A stretch of 64,000 nt of DNA from Amorphophallus konjac (Eukaryota; Streptophyta; Magnoliopsida; Alismatales; Araceae), in contig CM040118.1 of assembly GCA_022559845.1 (NCBI GenBank), positions 238,251,224 through 238,315,223 of the forward strand, in the 5' to 3' direction. The position numbers were made by a program, and so were the translations under genes. Under the pieces are notes generated by a model, which was not told the DNA's origin, did no database searches, and worked only from the letters and a program-made list of their open reading frames with translations. Positions 23,601-35,182 of this stretch are shown one piece after another (positions within the stretch are counted from its first letter, which is position 1; every line of letters starts with the position of its first letter).

Positions 23601-24060
23601 CCCCCGGGTGGTACTCCAGCCCCAGCCATTGGGGGATGCTATGGTTTCTCAGCCCCTGCCAGCTGCGTCGCCCTCCCTGATGCATTCTGGGCACCCCTAA
23701 GAAGTGGCTAAGGGATTAGAGCCTTGCTCTACCATGGCGACTGGTTCCAGGGACTCCGCCAACATTCAAGACGAGGCCACCCCCAACCCCCTTGCTGTTG
23801 GTGATGGGCTTCTAGCTGCCTATGGAGTCTCTTCTTCATCAGAGTTCAGTGGGTCTTCTTTAGCCTTCCCTCGGCCTTTTATGCAAGTGCTTACTGTACC
23901 GGGGTTGGAACCAGTCTCCACGGTGAAGTATATCCATGCTGCCCACATGCACTTTGTGGCTAAGAGCCAGGTCACCCAGGTTGAAGAACTTGGCGTTCGG
24001 ACCAGACAAAGCGCCCGCAAGGGAGCCTCGGCGGGGTGTTCCAACTCTCACGGTCCATGA
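20683..24060 (+). pseudogene. LINE ORF1 (RNA-binding protein) pseudogene
   Basis: The ATG at 20683 in ACCATGG context is preferred. The first half (to about 22080) is Pro/Ala/Ser-rich and low in complexity. A DUF4283-like region follows (about 22110-22400: LLLRFQNREDF, MPFVFFRWTMDF). Next comes a CCHC knuckle, CSVCHRLGHLASKC (about 22650-22691). In-frame stops lie at 22411 and 22831, and frame changes follow. The last frame ends at 24060, overlapping the ORF2 ATG by four bases (ATGA), which suggests termination-reinitiation when the element was active. Plant L1 ORF1 binds the element RNA (family knowledge). Confidence 0.82.
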
Positions 24061-27000
24061 AGACACTAGTTTGGAATATCCGTGGATTGGCTAACAGTCA
24101 ATCCCTCAGCCGGCTGAAATTCCTCATCTGGGAACATGACATCAGACGGGTTGCAGTTATTGAGCCCAAGATCCATTCTTCCTCTCTGGAGAAATACAGA
24201 GTCAAACTCCGTATGGCCCATTGTGTTGCAAACTCTTCCTCTAAGGGTCGCTTATGGATCTTCTGGCAGGAGCCAATCAACATATCTGTGGTATTCTCTT
24301 CAGATCAGCTTCTCACTCTATCTGTTGGTTTGGTCCTGGACAACGCCTTCTATTTCTCAGTTGTTCATGCCTGCTGCACCATCCCTGAGCGTCGCATCCT
24401 CTAGGATCATCTGGTGGATTTCTCATCTTCATGTAATAGGCCGTGGATCGTTGGAAGGGATTTCAATAGCATCCTCTAACCCTCTGAAAAAAGGGGGGGG
24501 AAGCGGTCATTTTCTCTTTCTATGGCCGACTTCCAGGCTTGTCTCTGCGGCCGGGCTGGAGGACGCCAGATTTCTTGGTGGGAATTTTACTTGGTACAAT
24601 GGTCAACGAGCCAATGGTATTTGGGCCAGGCTTGACAGGATCCTCTTTAATGGTCTTTGGGCAATCCATGGCCCTGCTATTTCTGTGCAACACCTCTCCC
24701 GTGCCTGCAGTGACCACATGCCTCTACTTCTTTTGGTTTCCTCCCCCCCTGTGCGCCGGCCATCCAGGTTCTACTTTCACCATATGTGGATTACTCATGC
24801 ACATTTCCTTGAAGCTTCTCAAGCTGCCTGGGCTACGTCTCCATCGGCCTCTCTCCCCTTGGCTGCCTTGGCCCTCAAGCTTAAGCATATGAAAGCTTTC
24901 TACAAGGTTTGGAATATTCATGTCTTCAGAAATGTCTTTACCAATGTCAAGACAGCCGAATCCCTCTTCTCTTCAGCCCAAGATGATTTTGATCACAACC
25001 CAACTGAGGGCCACAGGGAGGCCTACTTGTCAGCCAGGGATGATCTTGATCGGGTACTTACTCAAGAAGAGATGTTCTGGAGGGAGAAATCAAGGATTTA
25101 GTGGCTTAAGGAAGGTGACCGCAACACAAAATTTTTTCATGCCTATGCTATATCTCATCGGAGACGTGCTACCATCTCTACGATGCATGGTGAGGATGGC
25201 TCCATTGTGGACCAAGATGTTGCTATGGCAGATTTGATGGTGTCCCATCTCTCCTCCGCATTCAACTCCGCCCCACATCTTATTCACCCAGATGTACTAG
25301 CTTCTATCCCTCCAGTCTTGAGTGGAGATCACATAGCCATGCTTCGAGCGATGCCCTCCGCTGACGACGTCAAAAAAGTGGTGTTCGACATGTCTCCGGA
25401 TAGTGCTCCCGGCCCGGATGGCTTCACCGGCCACTTCTTCCAGGCTTGTTGGGATTTCGTTGGCAAGGACATTGTGGAGGCTGTGCAAGCATTCTTTTGT
25501 GGCCACCTCCTCCCTCGAAGCTTCTCTTGATCCCTCATTGCATTAATCCCCAAGGTGGACTCCCCCATATATTGTGCGGATTTTCGCCCGATCAGTTTAT
25601 GCAACTTCATTTACAAGGTCATCTCCTGTGTACTTTCTGATCGGCTGGCCAGTGTCCTTCCCATCTTGATCTCGGAGGAACAAGGTGCTTTTGTGAAGGG
25701 CCGGTCCATTGTTCAAAAAATCTCCTTGGCCCGGGAAATGGTGCAACACCTTGGACATAAAAGCAGAGGAAGGAATGTTCTTTTTAAGCTTGACATGGCA
25801 AAGGCTTATGACAGGTTGGAATGGGACTTCTTATTTACGGTTCTACGAAAATTTGGGTTTGATCTTTCAGTTATATCCCTCTTTGAGCCTCTAATAACGA
25901 ACTGTTGGTTTTCTGTCCTCTTTAATGGGAGCTCTTATGGTTTCTTCAAATCTTCTAGAGGGCTTCGTCAAGGTGACCCTATTGCCCCCGCTCTCTTCAT
26001 CTTGGCGGAGGAGGCGCTTAGTCGCGGGTTGTCCTCTTTGTTCCTTAACAGCCGAGGAGGGACCTTCTTCACCCTCAGGAGATGCCCCACCATCTCTCAC
26101 TTGTTTTTTGCCTATGACACCCTTATTTTCTCCAATGGCTCCGTCCGGCACCTGCCGAGGCTTTTTGGTTTCCTCAAGAAGTACGAGGTGGCCTCCGGTC
26201 AACTAATCAACACTTTCAAAAGTTCATTTGTTATTGCACAAGATGCACCTATCTCTCTCAGGCGGTCCATTGAAGACATCACTGGGTTCAACAAGACTAG
26301 CCTACCGATTACTTATTTGGGGGTCCCACTTTACTCCGGACGACAAAAGTCGGTCCATTTCTCCTATATTCTTTCCAAGACAGCGGCCAAGCTACAGGCA
26401 TGGAAGGCCGGGTTCCTCTCCTTGGGTGGGCGGATCATTCTCATCCGCCACGTGCTCTCCGCATTGCCGATTTTCACCTTGTCCTCAACAGCGATTCCAA
26501 AGTCCATCTTCAAAGCATTTCACAAACTGTTGGCTAATTTCTTTTGGGGCTCCTACGAGGGCTCTCCTAAGAAGCACTGGAAGTCTTGGGACTCCATCTC
26601 CCACCCCATCCACTACGGCGGTCTTGGGGTTCTCAATCTCTACGCCATGCAGATTGCTATGAGAACCAAGCTATTATGGGAAGCGATCTCATCTCCATCG
26701 CTCTGGGCCACCTTCTTCCGGGCAAAGCACTTGCAATCTGAACACTACTCTACGGCTTCTTTCAGTCTTTCTCTTGCTGCGGATAGGGTGCTGTGGCAGC
26801 AGGCCGCCGCCCTCATTCACGCAAACCATTGGGTCCTCATCTCGCCTCTTGACGCTCGCACGAGCTTTTGGCTGGATATGTGGGCTGGGGGCTCTCAACT
26901 GAAGGCGTTTCTGCCCCCCCCCCCCCCCCCCCCCCCCCCCGCGTGTGGGACAGCATGCCCACTAAAAACTGCTCAGTCCGCCAAGCGTTTTCAGATCCCT

Positions 27001-28220
27001 CGGGTGTTGCATTTCAGACCGCTACTCAGTTCTGCCTGCCAATCCTATTACAGCAGGTTTTTGCCTCCTCTGGACAGAGCGACAAATGGGTGTGGACTGC
27101 ATGCTCGGATGGTCATTTCTCCTCCAAATCTGTTCGCCTTATGCTTGTTCCTGCTGCCACCCAGCCGTGGGCTACATTGTGGAACCACACCTTACCTGTC
27201 AAGTGGTATGTGCACTCCTGGCGGCTCCTCCTCGGTTGCATCCCTGTGGATGATGTTATTTCGGGCTGTGGTGTGCCCCTCTGCTCCATGTGTTGCTGCT
27301 ACCCCTCCCCACAATCTGAAGGCTGCCTCCACCTATAGTTTCACAGCCGCATTGCAAAGGATGTTTGGGCTGCACTCTTTGACTTCCTTTGGTTTAATTA
27401 TCCATGCACCTCTTCGGTTTCCTCGGCCATCTTTAGTTACTTGGGCAGCCTTCAGCTCTCCTCTGTGGCTGTGAGCTTATCTCGTTACATCTTTTTGGCT
27501 GCTCTGTGGGAGATATGGTTCAACCGGAACCGTGCGAGGTTTGAAGGCCAGCCCATGGACTACTGCCATGTCCTTGCCCGGGTTATGCAAGTTGTCCGCT
27601 CTCTGGCCGTTCTTCACCAGTTTCGGGGAAGGGCCCTCACCACTGTCCAGCGTCATTGGCTGACCTCCTGGGGGGTCTCCCCTAAGTTGGTACAGCCCGA
27701 TCTTCCAAGGCTCATCCGCTGGCTGCCTCCAACTTCGGGCAGGGTGAAACTTAATGTCGATGGTGCTTTCAAACATGAGGTTGGCGTAGTCGGAGGAGGG
27801 GCTGTTCTTAGAGATTCTCTTGGTCACCTTGTTTTTGCATCTGCTGCACCCTACAGGAACGCTACCTCCAGCCTTGAAGCTGAAGCCCTCAGAGACGGTA
27901 TCTCTCTCTACCTTGATCGGGGAGTCCATGCGGTCGAGGTCGAGACCGACTCTCTTGTGGTTGCGCATGTTGCTAACCGGCGGTTCGAGTGTCCGTGGCG
28001 ACTGCACCTTATCATGTTGGATGTGCATTCTATTTCTCACCTAGTGCAGGTGGCCATCTCCCATGTGTTTAGAGAAGCTAATCATGTGGCGGACATGTTG
28101 GCTGGCCATGGATGTTCCTTGTCATCTCCTTCTTCTTGGTGTTCTTGGGCCGAGCTCCCAACTTCTGTAAAGGGTCCCTATCGTCTGGATAAGATAGGGT
28201 GCCCCTCTTTCAGGCCCTAG
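24057..28220 (+). pseudogene. LINE ORF2 (endonuclease-RT-RNase H) pseudogene
   Basis: Endonuclease starts MKTLVWNIRGL; WIVGRDFNSI and a SDHMPL motif follow, with a frame change near 24540. Stops lie at 24402, 25099 and 25528. RT (about 25380-26400) has PGPDGFTGHFF, DMAKAYDRLEWDF and GLRQGDP. The catalytic FADD box reads FAYD, so one metal-binding Asp is lost. A 27-base C run (26914-26940) shifts frame before the zf-RVT region (27070-27310: DKWVWTACSDGHFSSKS, WRLLLGCIPVDD). RNase H (27441-28220) keeps LNVDGAF, EAEALRDG, ETDSL and HVFREANHVAD. It is inactive as a whole. Confidence 0.9.
26914..26940 (+). repeat. 27-base poly-C run
   Basis: An uninterrupted C tract inside LINE ORF2, reading as poly-Pro. 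It joins two reading frames, so length change here probably caused the frameshift. The length may be affected by sequencing. Confidence 0.9.
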
Positions 28221-28407
28221 TTTCCTTTTGTACTTTGCCTTCTTATTTATAAAATTTCCCTGGACGGTGGCTGGGGGTGGAGCATCCCTTCCCCTCTCAT
28301 AGGGAGGAACGGTCTACCTCCTCCGGCCTAACAGTTATTGGCTTTAAAAAAAAAACCTGCACGGGGTCTCCGACGCTGTCAAATGCCGAGCATTCATAAA
28401 AAAAAAA

Positions 28408-29476
28408 TAGCCTTACTCAATTCATTCTCCACTCGCACATCCTCTTCATCCTTTCCTTGGAACAACGTCTCCTCAAATTCAAGAAGGGAAGCGAATGAGA
28501 TTTGATCATGGACTAGCACATTACTTTCTTCTTCTTCACCCCCCAACTTGAGATCATCAACTTCTTTAAAACCCTTCTCATAATGGCAATTAAGCTCATG
28601 CTCATCGAACTCATCTTTTCGATCATCATCATGACTATAGCTAACTCCCTCAAAAACTTCCAAATAAGACTCCTCCATGTTTTTGACATGATCTAAATCG
28701 AGAGTGATTTGAGTATTGTGTTCATGGGGAATCATGGGTTGATCATAAAAGATTTTACTATTGTCAAATTGTAGAAGTTGGTAATCAGAATTGGCATTGG
28801 AGTAGCTAGGCAATTCATCCAATTCCATGCCCTTGATGGTTTCAGGAAGTTGATCTAGTCGGGCTTGATTTTGGTCCATGATGAATTGATTTTAGGCCAT
28901 GATGAATTGATGAAATTGATTAATTCTCTCCTCCTGATTAAGAGTTGACCATGGAGGAGATAGAATTGTAAGTTGAGAAGCAGAGTTCGAAGGATAAGAA
29001 GTTGAATAATGATCAACTTGATAGTGAGGTAGGGAAGAGGATGTGGGTTGTTCTCCATAGTGGGCTTGATCATGAAAGTTATTTGAAGATGGAGCCCAAT
29101 TTTGAATGAATTGATCCAGAGGATTTTGGTCCGGGCCTTGATAAGAATCCCAAGAACTATTATATTGTTCTCCCCAATCAGAATCATAAGAAAGGGTGGA
29201 GAGTCCTTGAGCAATATGGGTTTGTTCTTGGGTGCGAGATGAATTATAGGGCCCATGAAAGAATTGAGTGGATTGGATATGATCTTGATTAAAGGAATAA
29301 AGCTGGGTCCCCATGAGTGATGGGCTTTCATTGTAGGCTGACCAAGAGTATGGGCTTTCGTAGTGGGTGGGGCCATTCTGGGTAAATGATAGAGGTTAAG
29401 TTGGACCATTATTAACATAATGAGTCGGCTTGGCCCATATGTGAGAAGAAGGTGGCATGGAAGAGCTTGGATTCAT
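28408..29476 (-). pseudogene. N-terminal part of the Athila-like ORF, copy 1
   Basis: The ATG at 29476 gives MNPSSSMPPSSHIWAKP, as in copy 3. A Gln/Tyr/Ser/Pro-rich section follows, then QNQARLDQLPETIKGMELDEL, then an acidic section with LKLGGEEEESNVLVHDQI. Stops and a frameshift break it. A Gln-rich linker followed by an 'ALxGxE-like' helix recalls the C-terminal gag of Athila elements, but I see no zinc knuckle. Function unknown. Confidence 0.65.
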
Positions 29477-30451
29477 AGCCCAAAGAATGGATCAAGAAAA
29501 TGGGCCTAAAGGTATGCCTTATTGAATTTGCAAGCCTAACTCAAAAACATGAATTTCTCACACTTTTTTAAAATCTCTTTTGATGGTTTTTTTATGTTTT
29601 TTTTCAGTACAATGTAATCAACAACTATATGAATAATGCATGCAACATGATGATTTTTTTTGTGTTATGTTTTTTTTTAAAAAAAAACTTCTAAGGGCAA
29701 GCTAATTTCGGGGTGCTTCTTGGTATAACCTTCCCTACATCTGTGAGGGAATCCACAGATGCGGGGACTTATGGAGGTCTTGGAAAAGAAGATTTCGGTC
29801 CAAAGAGACGGAGTGCTCAAATGAGAGTCCTTCCAATTCCAAGAAGGGTGTGCCTAAATTGCCCTTAAGAAGGGGAAAGAGAGAAGACGAGAATTTTTTT
29901 TTAAATGATGCATGCAAATGAACAAAGAATCAACTAAATGCAACTTTACATGTAAGAGATGAAACTAGTATGATATCATGATGATGATGAATTTTTTTTT
30001 CTGTTTTCAGTTTTTTTTTTCAGAGATTTTTTTTTATTTTTTTCAAAGAGAGACGAATAAAGGACAACTAGCAACTAAAAATACCAAAAAAATATGTAAA
30101 TCTGCTAGAGAATAAAGTCTAACATTATGCTTTTTATGGTTTCTGGTTTTTTAAATTGTTTTAGAGTTTTCAAGACTTTTTCTATTTTTTTTATATTTTT
30201 CAAAAATTTCTAAAATTTTATTGGAAATACACAAAACAGAACTTGTTCTTACACCTACAAACCTTTAGCGAAGCTTTCTGGTTTTCTGGAATAGTTGATT
30301 GCCTGTAGCTTTGCAGGTCAGAATTTGCCCACTTTTCTGATTTTTGAATTTTGAATTTTTTTTATTTTTCCTACAAAATAAAAATAGAAAAATTACTATA
30401 CAAATATACACATCAAACACAAAAAATTGCAACTATCGAAAATCATTTCCT
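29477..30451 (-). other. Athila-like leader, copy 1
   Basis: Untranslated region between primer site and ORF with long A/T homopolymers. It contains the conserved block (29743-29781) shared with Tekay LTRs, and a segment rich in GGAATTGGAAGGACTCTC. Confidence 0.7.
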
Positions 30452-30469
30452 TCCCCGGCCACGGTGCCA
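30452..30469 (-). other. tRNA-Asp-like primer binding site, copy 1
   Basis: The minus strand reads TGGCACCGTGGCCGGGGA, five bases from the LTR edge. Identical to the fragment copy at 19873-19890. Confidence 0.85.
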
Positions 30470-30474
30470 AAAAT

Positions 30475-32152
30475 TGATGTGCACTACACTCGTCGTTAAA
30501 AATGCCGAGCCACAATTTTAAAAACTACTGCACTCACTCACTAAAAAGATTTGAAATCCAAGTACAGTGGTGAGAACGAGTCGATCTCACAGGGAGGAAT
30601 ATTTTCAATTAAAACAAGTTAAAAAATCCTTAAATATGTGGATACTGAGTTTGGAATTAGCTTATGAAAAAGGAAAATAAAATTACATAAAAATAAACTA
30701 TCTAAAGAATATGAGAGGGTTGAGAAGAGAAATTTGGAGGGGGTAGAGAGAAAAAAAGAAGAACATAATTATAAAATATAACTTTTATTGCTAAGAGAAA
30801 AGATTACAAGTCTATGAAAGTGAAGATTACAACTTTCATAAAAATAAAAGAACAAGAGAAGAAAAGAGCCAAGAAAGTAGAAGAATAGCGCCGTCCACAC
30901 GTCGTGTCGAGTCTTTGAGTGGTCGTCCCGCTTTGGAGGTGAACGTCACCTTAAGAGCACCGAAGAAGAAGATCCGCCATGGAGATTTGAGAAGAATATA
31001 GAAGAGGAGGGAGATAGAGAAGATGAGGAAGATTAAAATCTAAGAAAAATAGTAAAATAAGAATAAAAATAGAGCAAGAGAAAAATTGAAATAGCTTTAA
31101 GACGAAGAGGAATCATAAGATGACGAAGAAGAAGAAGTTGAAGATCTTGAAGAGAGGAAGAACTTTTGTGAAGAGAGCAGAGGGAGAACGCGATCAGAAG
31201 AGGGTGAAAAAGTGAGAAGAATAGTAAAAAATGTATGTGTAGAAAAATGTGAAAACTGAACTTTGAATATTAACTTATAACGTGAAAACGAGATAGAGAT
31301 GGAGGAAGAGGAAGAAGAATAAAATCTATATATTTGAAAAATGAAGAACTTTTATGAAGATAGTAGAGGGATAAAATAAGTAGAAGAAGGTGAAAATTGG
31401 GGGAAAATGGAGGGCTGCGCGCGCGGATGAACAATAAATCGTAAAAGATAGAACTTAAAAAAAAGGAAATAACATAAAAACGAGAGAGATCTAGCTAACG
31501 GCATAGAAGAAAAGGTTGAATAACTCTTACAAACAAACAACTTTGATGAAGGAAGGAAAATGAAAAGACGAATAGAAAGAGGAGTAAAGGGGCTGAGATG
31601 TCCGGTCGGTTGCTCTTGGGCGGGTATTTATAGCGCACTGGGTTCCTTGGGCTGGTTTCCTAATTAGACAATGATCCTTCTAATTCTTCTCCAATAATTT
31701 CTCCACAAGATAATTCCCTAAATATTCTTTCTTATTTCTCCATTCACACAAATAAGGCATGGCGGCTTGCTTTGACTTGGTCAACAAGAGGAGGGAAAGG
31801 GGGCTGCGTCCTAGGGCATCCCTTGCACTCGCTCTGTGAGAAATTTGCCCCTGACCCTTCTAGCAAATGCCGAGAGTGTCCTGCACACACAATATTTGAA
31901 TTAAATCCATTGAAAATTGTTACATTGCGCATAAAAATCATGAGTGCTCACAATTATGTAATGGAAAATTAATCCTCATGCCCTTCAACCCCTTGTTATT
32001 CACTAATTATCCATAAATTAAGTTAATTTGCGTAAAAGATCTTGATTCAATTGAGGCTGAGTTTAGCTATAAAATATGCATAATTATCTAATCGTGTGAA
32101 CTTAAAGTGATGTGTGTGACGTAAATTATCATAGAATTGTGAGCACTCATCA
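30475..32152 (-). repeat. Complete LTR of the Athila-like family (1678 bp)
   Basis: The minus strand begins TGATGAGTGCTCAC and ends GTGCACATCA, so the ends are TGATG/CATCA. A polypurine tract lies on the right and a primer site on the left. It therefore serves as 3' LTR for copy 2 and 5' LTR for copy 1. Confidence 0.88.
31625..31632 (-). promoter_or_regulatory. TATA box of the Athila-like LTR
   Basis: TATAAATA on the minus strand in GC-rich surroundings, about 520 bases from the LTR start. Confidence 0.65.
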
Positions 32153-32166
32153 CACCCCCCAACTTT
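32153..32166 (-). other. Polypurine tract of copy 2
   Basis: The minus strand reads AAAGTTGGGGGGTG and abuts the TGATG start of the LTR. Near-copies of this motif occur inside the element (33127-33142 and about 34241-34256). Confidence 0.85.
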
Positions 32167-33377
32167 CTCATTGTTAGTCTCATAGCAATATAAATAGATT
32201 AAAATTTAGGACCAACAAGAGTTTACAAAGTTCATACATTTATATTTAGTTCTTCCTTCACAGAATCAATCAATGATTCGCAATCTGGAAGCATTAATGC
32301 ACACTAGCCTTAGTTTAGAAATTTAGGTACATGATTAAGAAAAAGAAATTAACGTTCAATAACACTTGTGCATGTGTAATACTAAATCCACAGCATAGAC
32401 AATTGCATCCCTCATTTACTATTATAGATAGGTGTCCTTCAACTCTGCACCTCTTAGATCGGAGCCTGGAGCACAATAGCTTTTGCCTGCCTTTCTTTTC
32501 TTTTTTTTTCATTCTTTTTTTCATCAAATTATCTCAATACACACATGATGTTACACATCCCTTCACTATTTGACCCGAACCTCGACTCTTGTCTTAGGAG
32601 AAGCAGGTCCAGTTACTAAGATCAGGGGTCCCTTCTCTATTTGATGTGAACCTCAACACTTGTTAGGTGAAGCATGCCCAATTACTAAGATTATGGGCAT
32701 TTTTCATGATGTTTTATTTTTTCAACAATGTGTTTAGCACTTATTTGATGGATAACTTTGACATATAGCTTTATCAAAAAGATCTCATCTCTAAGAAATG
32801 CATAATATTAGACACCACTCCAAAATAACAGAAGGCTTGTCCTGCTTGTTTCATTAGCGTGCAAAGTGAATTTTCTTTTTGAAGTGCTCATGAACTTTAA
32901 AGATATTCTTAAATAAGTTTTCCATGATTAGATCAAATAAATTTTCTATCATCATATTCCTAGTCTTCCCTATTCCAGAATTACCTTCAATTCAAGCATG
33001 AATCAAGAAAACTCAGTCAAGAATTTCATCTTTTCACTTTATATGATATGCACGATAGAAGGATATGTAGGACATCAAGCAAGAACTCATGTCAGGTTGT
33101 ACTATATGTATCATGAAAATTTTCTCTCCCCCCCAACTTGAAAGACATTGCCCTCAATGGCAAATGTAAGCAATAAAAATAATAGAACAATGTAACAATA
33201 ACGATTGCTAAGAAGGAATGAAACAACCTGATATGTAGGGAAAAATTCCATCATTGATATGGACAACGACAACCTCATCTCTTTGGCTCTTACCTATTCA
33301 CTGAGAAATAAACTAAAACAAAATATCAAATAAGAAAAATATTGGGTTGCCTCCAAGAAGCGCTAAGTTTACCTTCT
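32167..33377 (-). other. 3' untranslated region of copy 2
   Basis: AT-rich with no ORF. It has a 72-bp tandem duplication (32560-32702) and a G-rich CAAGTTGGGGGGAGAG motif near 33127-33142. On the minus strand the motif is preceded by CATTGAGGGCAATG, a combination typical of the region after pol in Athila/Tat elements. Confidence 0.65.
32560..32702 (-). repeat. 72-bp tandem duplication
   Basis: Two units start CTTCACTATTTGACCCGAACC and CTTCTCTATTTGATGTGAACC; each ends with a TTACTAAGAT-type segment. The same pair occurs in copy 3 (37121-37262), so the duplication is older than the copies. Confidence 0.8.
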
Positions 33378-35182
33378 TTAGTCAGACGCATGTAAACTCC
33401 ATAACCAACATGTGGATTTGAGAATGAGCCACCATGTGATCTCATCTTCTTTCAAGTTTCACCGTTTGTACCATGCAAAGATAAGATCATAAAAAATCGT
33501 AGGTGGACTAGAGGTAGGTTGATTGTTAGCATAATTAATATTGTCGTGTACGGCATATGTTAACAACCTTTCTTCCGTGGGGGTCATGTAAAAATCAATA
33601 TTCATTATTTTATGTTTGTCCAGCATTTCAAACCATGGAAGATCAAGCATGCCAAAATGACATCCCCAATCAGAAAATGGTGGAGGAATTATCATGTCAT
33701 CAATTATAAAATATTCCTCTCCAAACTTACGGTCTTTATAAGTGTTGAAAATATTAATGTGGACCTTGTTATCATTAAAAATTTCTTCTACAACCTCAAT
33801 TTTAAAATTTCCTTGTATATTGCTGAGGTGAGAATAGATCAAAGGGTGAGAGGCTCCCATCAAATGATTAGTGTCAAGGAGATAAGTAATATCGGGAGTG
33901 AAAGAGACATGCTCCTCAACACCATGAAACTTGTGGGGCTCAATAGGTTATGACAGCTCGGCTAATTGAAGAATGTCCACCGTGAAGTTAGATTCGCCGA
34001 TGTCATGAAGAGGTAGAAGATCAATACCCTCCCCTTGATCAGAAGATGTCTAATCGAGATAAAAGTCATGAAAGGTATCCGCCTACTCCTTTATCCAAGA
34101 GAGATCATTAATAGCCTTACTCAATTCATTCTCCACTCGCATATCATCTTCATCCTTTCCTTGGAACAAGGTCTCCTCGAATTCAAGAAGGGAAGCGAAT
34201 GGGATTTGATCATGGACTAGCACATTACTTTCTTCTTCTTCACCCCCCAACTTGAGATCATCAACTTCCTTAGAACCCTTCTCAGAATGGCAATTAAGCT
34301 TATGCTCCTCGAACTCATCTTTTCGATCATCATCATGACTATAGCTAACTCCCTCAAAAACTTCCTGATAAGACTCCTCCATATTTCCTACATGATCTAA
34401 ATCGAGAGTGATTTGAGTATTGTGTTCATGGAAAATCATGGGTTGATCATAAAAGCTTTTAGTATTGTCAAAATGTGGAAGTTGGTACTCAGAATTGGCA
34501 TTGGAGTAGCTAGATAATTTATCCAATTCCATGCCCTTGATGGTTTCAGCAAATTGATTTAGTTGGGCTTGATTTTGGTCCATGACGAATTGATTTTGGG
34601 CCATGATGAATTGATGAAATTGATTAATTCTCTCCTCCTAATTAAGAGTTGTGCGTGGAGCAGATAGTGTTATAAGTTGAGAAGCAGAGTTCGAAGGATA
34701 AGAAGTTGAATAATGATCAACTTGATAGTGAGGTGGGGGAGAGGATGTGTGTTGTCCTCCATAGTGGGCTTGATCATTAAAGTTATTTGGGAATGGAGCC
34801 CAATTTTGAAAGAATTGATCCGGAAGATTTTGGTCTGGGCATTGATAAGCATCCCAAGAACTATCATATTGTCCTCCCCAATAAGAACCATAAGAAGGGG
34901 GTGGAGACTCCTTAAGCAATTTGGGCTTGTTCTTCGGTGCGAGATGAATTATAGGACCCATGAAAGAATTGAGTGGATTATATATGATCTTGATTAAAGG
35001 AATGAAGCTGGGCCCCCCTGAGTGATGGGCTTTCATTGTAGGCCGACCAAGCGTATCGACTTTCGTAGTGGGTCGGGCCATTGTTGGGTGAATGATAAAA
35101 GTTGAGTTGGACCATTATTAGCATAATGGGCCGGCTTGGCCCATATGTGAGAAGAAGGTGGCATGGAAAAGCTTGGATTTAT
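33378..35182 (-). pseudogene. Unassigned ~600-codon ORF of the Athila-like family, copy 2
   Basis: Aligned with copies 1 and 3, this is one frame of about 600 codons. The N-terminus is rich in Ser/Pro/Asn/Gln/Tyr. The middle has QFVMDQNQAQLNQFAETI and an acidic region (DRKDEFEEHKLN, LKLGGEEEESN, ELSKAINDLSWIKEE). The C-terminus has GNFKIEVVEEIF, EEYFIIDDMIIPPP, WGCHFGMLDLPWFEML and LTYAVHDNINYANN. Here the start ATG has become ATA, a stop lies at 34638, and two or more frameshifts are present. I recognise no domain. A divergent or domesticated gag is possible. Conserved protein sequence in three copies argues that it was once translated. Confidence 0.68.

Larger units (their letters stand above)
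20576..28407 (+). mobile_element. L1-type LINE (non-LTR retrotransposon), degenerate
   Basis: ORF1 with a zinc knuckle, ORF2 with AP endonuclease, RT, zf-RVT and RNase H, then two 10-base A tracts (28346-28355 and 28398-28407). No target site duplication is found at the ends. Instead, the left flank is the LTR-leader fragment and the right flank is the interrupted Athila-like ORF. GC-rich coding contrasts with the AT-rich surroundings. Confidence 0.92.
18307..30474 (-). mobile_element. Athila-like element, copy 1 internal region (split by a composite insert)
   Basis: From right to left: primer site (30452-30469), leader (29477-30451), N-terminal ORF part (28408-29476), insert 19034-28407, C-terminal ORF part (18309 to about 19019). 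Its 5' LTR is 30475-32152. Compared with copies 2 and 3, only about ten target bases are lost at the insert. The 3' end is lost at 18307. Confidence 0.75.

Noticed and set aside
27477..28040. 187-codon minus-strand ORF
   Set aside because: Overlaps the LINE RNase H on the other strand; the sense frame carries the clear motifs.
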